From assembly GCF_019551475.1 (NCBI RefSeq), contig NZ_CP047159.1, positions 2,418,001 to 2,482,000 of the forward strand: a stretch of DNA of 64,000 nt. The letters are read 5' to 3'. The notes below the pieces were generated by a model. That model was not told the origin of the DNA. It did no database searches and saw only the letters and a program-made list of their open reading frames with translations. A program made the position numbers and the translations under genes. Of the stretch, positions 59,215 through 64,000 are shown piece after piece (positions within the stretch are counted from its first letter, which is position 1; each line of letters starts with the position of its first letter). The DNA comes from Prevotella sp. Rep29. GTDB taxonomy: Bacteria > Bacteroidota > Bacteroidia > Bacteroidales > Bacteroidaceae.

Positions 59215-61644
59215 CTACAATTTCTCTATGCGGTAGCGACCGCCGGGACGGGTTGGGAACGAGATTTCGTCGGGAGCAGTTTGGGTGGTGGGCAGGATGT
59301 TGCCAGCCTCGTCTTTGACCGTGTAGCTGCGGGATATGTCGCTGTAGCGAATGACAGCATGTTCGCCACTGAAGGAGAGGATTGTCGCACTTTCGAGGCG
59401 GTTGGCAGACCACGATATATCGACAGTGAAATTTCCCACGCCGCGCAGACCTTTCACCGAGCCGGTGGTCCATGCGGAAGGGAGTGCGGGGAGAAGGTGG
59501 AGCTTGCCCGTATGGCTCTGCAGCAGCATCTCTGCCATGCCCGCCGCCGCCCCGAAGTTGCCGTCTATCTGGAATGGCGTGTGGGCATCCCACAGGTTTT
59601 CGTAAATGCCTCCGTCCTCACTGTATCCCGTGTTGGTCTGTAGCTGCAGTGCTTTTTCCAGCAACTGCCCACAACGCTCACCGTCACCGGCACGTGCATG
59701 GCAGTTGATCTTCCATCCCATCGACCATCCCGTTCCTTCATAGCCACGCCGGTTGAGCGAGTTGACTGCCGCCTGAAAGAGTCCGGGGCTGGTGTCGAGG
59801 GAAAGTTGACTGCCGGGATAGAGTGCGATGAGATGACTCAGATGGCGGTGCGAGTTATAGGTCTTCACGTCCTGTTGGGAAGTGTATTTCCACTCGCGCA
59901 GGAGTTGTTCGCCATGCACCGTTTCCGTTGCCAGCCCCGTGTCGAGACGCGAGAACTTTTCCCTCAGTTCACCGAGGAAAGTTGCCGTAGATGCCGACCG
60001 CCGACTGCCGGTGCGACGCTCATACTCCTCATAACCTTTCAGCGTATTGTGGAAAAGGCTCCACACCAGCTGCTGTGCGTGTGCCGTGGCGTTCTCCGCC
60101 TTCGGTCCGTGTTCGGGCGAGTATTCGTCGGGACATTCGTAGGTCCCGTCGGCAGCAAGCACCAGCCGGTCCATCCAATATTCACAGCACGACTTCATGG
60201 CAGGCAGTGCCGTGTGCCACAGATAGTCCGTGTCGAGCGTGTATTGATAGTGCTGCCACAGGTGGAGACAATACCAGGCATTGGCGATGGTATAGTTCTG
60301 CATCCAGTTGGAACCGGAGCCGTAGATGTTGTTTTCGGTGGTCAGTGTCCATCCACGTCCCACGCCCCCTATCTCCCGCGCATTGCATTGCCACTGAGAA
60401 CGCAGACAGGCTTCGCGGTGAATATAGTTGAGGAAAGGCAGGTGCAGCTCACTCAGATTGGTCGTCTCCGCGAGCCAGTAGTTCATCTGCACATTGATGT
60501 TGGAATGGATGTCTGAGTTCCATGCCGGCGTGTTGCTGTCGTTCCAGATACCCTGCAGGTTGCTTGGCAGGTCAACACCCCGACTGGACGCAATCATCAG
60601 ATAGCGTGCATAGCTGAAGTAGAGTTGCTCGAGGAGCAGGTTCTGACGCGGATTCTGCCGGAAGCGGTTGATGAGGACAGGCGTGGGCACCTCGTTTTCC
60701 TGCGTAGTGATGCTCAGCTGGCATCGGTTGTAAAGACTGTGATAGTCGGCAAGATGGTCCTCCCTTACACGCTCATACCCTTTCGACGCAGCACTCTCCA
60801 CCCACTTCCACACCCTGTCGGCAATCGTCTGGTGGTCGCCGTCCACATAGTCGTCATTGTCGGGCGAGAAATTGGTGGCAGCAGAGAGATAGACAACCAG
60901 TTCGTCGGCACCACGCACCTCAAGGGAGCTATTGGCGGAGACACCTACCCGTCCACCTTTCGCCACGACCCTCAGCGCACAGCAATAGCGTTCGTTCTTC
61001 TCAGTGCCCGTCCGCTTGACTTCGCCCGCGAAGAATGCCGTTCCCGAATGCCGGTTTGTCCGGGTATATCGCGGTGCCTCGCCATTGACATTGAGCAGGG
61101 CAATCCGCTTGTTCAGCATACCTCCTTTCGTTGCCCGGTAGCGTACCGCCAACACGTTGTCGGGATATGACACAAAATATTCGCGGTGATAACCGACGCC
61201 TTGGGCTGAATATGCCACCCCGGCACAGGCATCGTCGATATCGAGCCATCGCCGGTAGTCGGTAGCTTCCGTAAGGCGAGGGTCTTTATCGGTGATATAA
61301 AGGTGACCGAAGTCCAGATAACTGCCGTATGCGGAATGGTCGGTCACACTTCCGACATGCCCTCTCCACAGCGTTTTTTCGTTGAACTGCACCTCGTCGC
61401 ACTTCACTCCCCCCATGACACACGCACCCAGCTGCCCATTCCCCAACGGCAGCGCAGACGTCATCCAAACCTTTGCCGGCTCAGTGTACCAGAGCGTGTG
61501 ACGATGTTTCGGTTGCCAAATCGTGTTATTAACAATGCTCACCTCTCCCTGCTGCGCCACAGGAAGTTTGTTTGCCTGTGCAAATGCCGCAGGACCCATC
61601 ACACACATTGACACCAATAATATACTGACGATAATTCTTTTCAT
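59215..61644 (-). CDS. Glycoside hydrolase family 95 (alpha-L-fucosidase-like)
   Basis: I start at 61644, where [20 protein letters not shown] begins a signal peptide; the 20 upstream open codons are less likely. The 809-residue protein has the GH95 marks [28 protein letters not shown], the (alpha/alpha)6 core with [40 protein letters not shown] (catalytic Asn), [12 protein letters not shown] (Glu) and [19 protein letters not shown] (Asp). These enzymes invertingly release alpha-1,2-L-fucose or galactose from mucin or plant glycans. The protein is periplasmic or surface exposed. It stands alone, without a SusCD pair nearby. Confidence 0.95.
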   Translation of the reverse strand: MKRIIVSILLVSMCVMGPAAFAQANKLPVAQQGEVSIVNNTIWQPKHRHTLWYTEPAKVWMTSALPLGNGQLGACVMGGVKCDEVQFNEKTLWRGHVGSVTDHSAYGSYLDFGHLYITDKDPRLTEATDYRRWLDIDDACAGVAYSAQGVGYHREYFVSYPDNVLAVRYRATKGGMLNKRIALLNVNGEAPRYTRTNRHSGTAFFAGEVKRTGTEKNERYCCALRVVAKGGRVGVSANSSLEVRGADELVVYLSAATNFSPDNDDYVDGDHQTIADRVWKWVESAASKGYERVREDHLADYHSLYNRCQLSITTQENEVPTPVLINRFRQNPRQNLLLEQLYFSYARYLMIASSRGVDLPSNLQGIWNDSNTPAWNSDIHSNINVQMNYWLAETTNLSELHLPFLNYIHREACLRSQWQCNAREIGGVGRGWTLTTENNIYGSGSNWMQNYTIANAWYCLHLWQHYQYTLDTDYLWHTALPAMKSCCEYWMDRLVLAADGTYECPDEYSPEHGPKAENATAHAQQLVWSLFHNTLKGYEEYERRTGSRRSASTATFLGELREKFSRLDTGLATETVHGEQLLREWKYTSQQDVKTYNSHRHLSHLIALYPGSQLSLDTSPGLFQAAVNSLNRRGYEGTGWSMGWKINCHARAGDGERCGQLLEKALQLQTNTGYSEDGGIYENLWDAHTPFQIDGNFGAAAGMAEMLLQSHTGKLHLLPALPSAWTTGSVKGLRGVGNFTVDISWSANRLESATILSFSGEHAVIRYSDISRSYTVKDEAGNILPTTQTAPDEISFPTRPGGRYRIEKL

Positions 61645-61788
61645 AAATTGTTTCGTAAAGGTAAGGCAAAGATAGGCAATTATCCTGAAATAAACAACTT
61701 TCATTACCAGATATTATCTTTTGGAATTTTGTGTTGCTAATGAGAGGGTTAAAGATTTCTTCGCCATGCAAAATTATGCTCATTTTCT

Positions 61789-61818
61789 TTTGTCTTTCAT
61801 TTTTTCATTGTACCTTTG
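61789..61818 (+). promoter_or_regulatory. Promoter of the porin gene
   Basis: TTTG (61789-61792), 18 nt, TACCTTTG (61811-61818), giving a leader of about 65 nt before 61892. Confidence 0.75.
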
Positions 61819-61891
61819 CAGCGCAAATGCGGTGTTTCAGTGATTCACCGCAATATGTTTTTATTAACAACCTTAAGTCGTCGTTATCTGA

Positions 61892-63100
61892 ATGAGAAGA
61901 GTTTTATTGCTGGGATTTGCTTTGGTGTGTGCCGTGTTGGCATACGCCCAGGGTCATAACACCGGTGTGGGTGGACATGAAGAGCATGGGGAATCGCTGG
62001 CGGAGAAGATTTTCAAACTTGAAAAGAAAAATGACAAGTTCAATGTCTATCTGAATTACAGTGCTTCTTTCCAGACGAAAGACGAGTCGGGCGACTGGAC
62101 TTCCGGCTTTACGAACCGCGACCTGAGACTGGAGATTTTGGGAAACATCACCGACAAGCTGTCCTATCGTCTGCGCCATCAGCTGAACAAGAGCAACGTG
62201 GCTCGGAGCGAAGATAATTTTGCAAAGGCTACGGACATCATGATGCTCAACTACCAGTTCAACGAAAAAGTGGGCGTACATGGCGGTAAAATCTGTCTGA
62301 ACTGGGGTGGATTTGAATACGACGAGAACCCTCTTTATATTTATCAGTATTCCGATTATGTATATTGGGTGGACATTTTCATGGCTGGTGCCGGCGTGTC
62401 ATACGCTCCCGTTAAAGGACAAGAATTTGTCGTTCAAGTTGCCAATACTTTTAATGACCGCATCGCCGAGGAATATGGCGAGAATGCCGTCGGCGTCGAT
62501 AAAGACCCGGCAACGGCACAACCATTAACGGCGAGCAAGAGCCCACTAACCTATCTCATCAATTGGAACGGTAGCTTTTTCGGAGGAAAACTGCTCACCC
62601 GATGGGCTTGGGGAATACAGACACTGGCCAAACACAAAAACAGCAAGATGCTTTCCCTCGGTCAGCAACTCACCCTACCCCACCTGCAATGGTATTTCGA
62701 CTATATGGGTGCATGGGAGGGACTCGACCACATGCGCATCGCCTCCACCGAGGCGGCAACCTATTTTGCTGAACATGGACTGGAAAATGGCTATCTCAAT
62801 GATGTCCGCTACCATTCATTCATAACGAAACTCAACTGGCAGTTTGTGCCCCGATGGAACCTCATGCTGAAAGGTGCCTACGAGACAGTGAGCGCACCAA
62901 AGCTTGAACCCTTCAAAAACTATCGGAAATCATTCCTCTATGCCGCCAGCATGGAGTATTATCCCGTGAAAGGACAGGATTTCCGACTCTTCCTCGCCTA
63001 CATCGGCAACAAGGTGGACTACAGCCAACGCTGCGGTTTGGAAGACTACTCGCGCAACCGCATCGAACTCGGATTTATGTACCGGCTGAAATGCTTTTAA
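61892..63100 (+). CDS. OprO/OprP-like porin
   Basis: The 402-residue protein has a signal peptide (ending AYAQ near residue 20), a His/Gly-rich N-terminal linker, a short coiled-coil stretch and then alternating hydrophobic beta strands, ending in the aromatic ELGFMYRLKCF typical of outer-membrane barrels. NRDLRLEILGNITDKLSYRL and LPHLQWYFDYMGAWEGLDHM resemble the phosphate-selective porin O/P family of Bacteroidota. Phosphate selectivity is a family name only. It precedes aspA on the same strand by about 100 nt. Confidence 0.85.
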   Translation: MRRVLLLGFALVCAVLAYAQGHNTGVGGHEEHGESLAEKIFKLEKKNDKFNVYLNYSASFQTKDESGDWTSGFTNRDLRLEILGNITDKLSYRLRHQLNKSNVARSEDNFAKATDIMMLNYQFNEKVGVHGGKICLNWGGFEYDENPLYIYQYSDYVYWVDIFMAGAGVSYAPVKGQEFVVQVANTFNDRIAEEYGENAVGVDKDPATAQPLTASKSPLTYLINWNGSFFGGKLLTRWAWGIQTLAKHKNSKMLSLGQQLTLPHLQWYFDYMGAWEGLDHMRIASTEAATYFAEHGLENGYLNDVRYHSFITKLNWQFVPRWNLMLKGAYETVSAPKLEPFKNYRKSFLYAASMEYYPVKGQDFRLFLAYIGNKVDYSQRCGLEDYSRNRIELGFMYRLKCF

Positions 63101-63111
63101 TGAGATGCCGG

Positions 63112-63149
63112 CATAACGATATAACGTGATAACGAAATAACGCTACGAT
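63112..63149. repeat. Short-period TAACG/CGTTA array, copy 3
   Basis: Four to five TAACG pentamers repeat every 7-9 bases between the porin stop and aspA. ACGTGATAACGAAATAACG is shared exactly with the minus strand of copy 1 near 7106-7124. Confidence 0.65.
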
Positions 63150-63197
63150 AAAAACAACAGAACTAAATTGATTTGTTAACATATAACTTAAAAAACT

Positions 63198-64000
63198 ATG
63201 GCTAAAGAAAAATTCAGAATCGAATCTGACCTGCTCGGTGAATTGCAGGTTCCGAAAGATGCCTACTATGGCGTCCAGACACAACGCGGTATCAACAACT
63301 ACCGCATCTCTAACACTCGCATGTGTGACTATCCCGACTACGTCATCTCCATCGCTTATGTGAAGTGGGCGGCTATTCAGACAAACAACGCCCTGGGTGT
63401 CATCAACAACAAAATCACAAAAGCTGTTGAGAAAGCCTGCAAGGAGATTGTAGAAGGCAAACTGCACGACCAGTTCCCCGTTGACATGATGCAAGGCGGT
63501 GCCGGCACGTCGGTGAACATGAACGCCAACGAGGTGATTGCCAACCGTGCCCTCGAAATCATGGGCTACGAAAAGGGCGACTATCAGCACTGCTGGCCTA
63601 ACGACCACATCAACTGCGGTCAGTCAACCAACGATGCTTATCCTACAACCATCCATCTGACGATTATCCGCATGAACAAGCCGCTCGTGGAGAGCCTGAA
63701 GAATCTCGCTGCCGCTTTCCGTGCAAAAGGTCGCGCATGGAAGAACGTCATCAAGATGGGACGCACACAGCTGCAGGACGGTGTTCCCATGTCAGTGGGT
63801 CAGGAGTTCACAGCTTTCGCCAACTGGCTCGACGAAGAGGCTAAGAACCTGAACAATGCCGTGAAGCCACTTTATGAAATCAACATGGGCGGTACAGCTA
63901 TCGGAACCGGACTCAACGCTGCCGAGGGATTCCCGAAAGTATGCGCAGAGAAGCTGGCTAAGCTGACAGGCGAACCGTTTGTAGCTGCAAAAGACCTCAT
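63198..64000 (+). CDS. aspA: Aspartate ammonia-lyase (partial, 3' end outside window)
   Basis: Read directly from the ATG at 63198; 267 codons are in the window. AspA deaminates aspartate to fumarate, feeding fumarate respiration. The start FRIESDLLGELQVPKDAYYG, then GGAGTSVNMNANEVIANRAL and NCGQSTNDAYPTTIHL are family motifs. TQLQDGVPMSVGQEFTAFA is AspA-like rather than fumarase-like, as is GQSTNDAYPT where fumarase has GQSSNDTFP. The signature loop near the C-terminus is beyond the window. Confidence 0.94.
   Translation, partial: MAKEKFRIESDLLGELQVPKDAYYGVQTQRGINNYRISNTRMCDYPDYVISIAYVKWAAIQTNNALGVINNKITKAVEKACKEIVEGKLHDQFPVDMMQGGAGTSVNMNANEVIANRALEIMGYEKGDYQHCWPNDHINCGQSTNDAYPTTIHLTIIRMNKPLVESLKNLAAAFRAKGRAWKNVIKMGRTQLQDGVPMSVGQEFTAFANWLDEEAKNLNNAVKPLYEINMGGTAIGTGLNAAEGFPKVCAEKLAKLTGEPFVAAKDL

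Noticed and set aside
59055..61900. A second attachment site matching the tRNA-Leu 3' end
   Set aside because: I read this stretch for the TTCGACCCCGGGTCTGGG-like end and found no copy; there is also no integrase gene in the window.

Overview
The window looks like a chromosomal contig of a Bacteroidota species, most likely Prevotellaceae (Prevotella/Segatella-like). The support is: many TTTG-N18-20-TAnnTTTG promoters, almost no Shine-Dalgarno sequences, the order tsaB-DUF4290-murA-rimM-dxr-rseP, a single-chain purL, a Prevotella-type C-terminal sorting tail on a large secreted protein, and OprO/P-like porin and GH95 genes. The genus is inferred; no rRNA gene is present to settle it.

Layout. 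(1) 1-2.9 kb: a minus-strand operon with one promoter carrying an AbiD/F-type HEPN protein, a Vat-like streptogramin A acetyltransferase, a Lnu-like lincosamide nucleotidyltransferase and a nucleoside phosphorylase that runs off the edge. (2) 3.5-7 kb: a LytS-type kinase remnant that lacks its sensor and phospho-acceptor His, an intact LytTR response regulator, asd, and an OmpA-like lipoprotein. (3) 6.8-11.9 kb: a 1268-residue secreted protein and a 74-residue companion, bracketed by inverted dispersed repeats. (4) 12-18 kb: purL, a split chromate transporter pair and a secreted DNA/RNA nuclease. (5) 18-22.7 kb: murF, then the rplM-rpsI-rpsB-tsf translation operon with a long leader. (6) 22.8-38.6 kb: surface polysaccharide genes, comprising a Wzx-like flippase, glycosyltransferases, an IspD/TarI-like and a TagD-like cytidylyltransferase, an AsnB-like enzyme, a broken LicD, GtrA, two paralogous membrane proteins, a UbiA/HAD pair, an acyltransferase and a phosphoethanolamine-transferase-like enzyme. 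The last of these share an operon with nadD, gmk and yicC. (7) 40.7-48 kb: the conserved tsaB...rseP operon and manC. (8) 48.1-59.1 kb: a tRNA-Leu followed by a compact ten-gene minus-strand defence operon: HTH regulator, GHKL/MORC-like ATPase with a nuclease-like tail, two cytosine-5 methyltransferases, McrB-like AAA+, LlaJI-like nuclease, zinc ribbon, membrane protein, AbiH, and a nonsense-mutated vsr. (9) 59.2-64 kb: GH95 fucosidase, porin and the 5' part of aspA.

The most interesting signals are as follows. First, the 48-59 kb operon combines LlaJI/McrBC-type restriction with a MORC-like ATPase-nuclease and three further small or abortive-infection proteins in one transcription unit. Second, a 220-bp dispersed repeat has four tandem palindromes that differ between its two copies by matched changes on both arms in nearly every unit. 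Third, a 381-bp duplication of the ispD-like 3' end has replaced the 3' part of licD in frame, making a chimera. Fourth, the abortive-infection and antibiotic-modification genes share one operon behind a leader hairpin. All functions are assigned by reading motifs; no database search was run.
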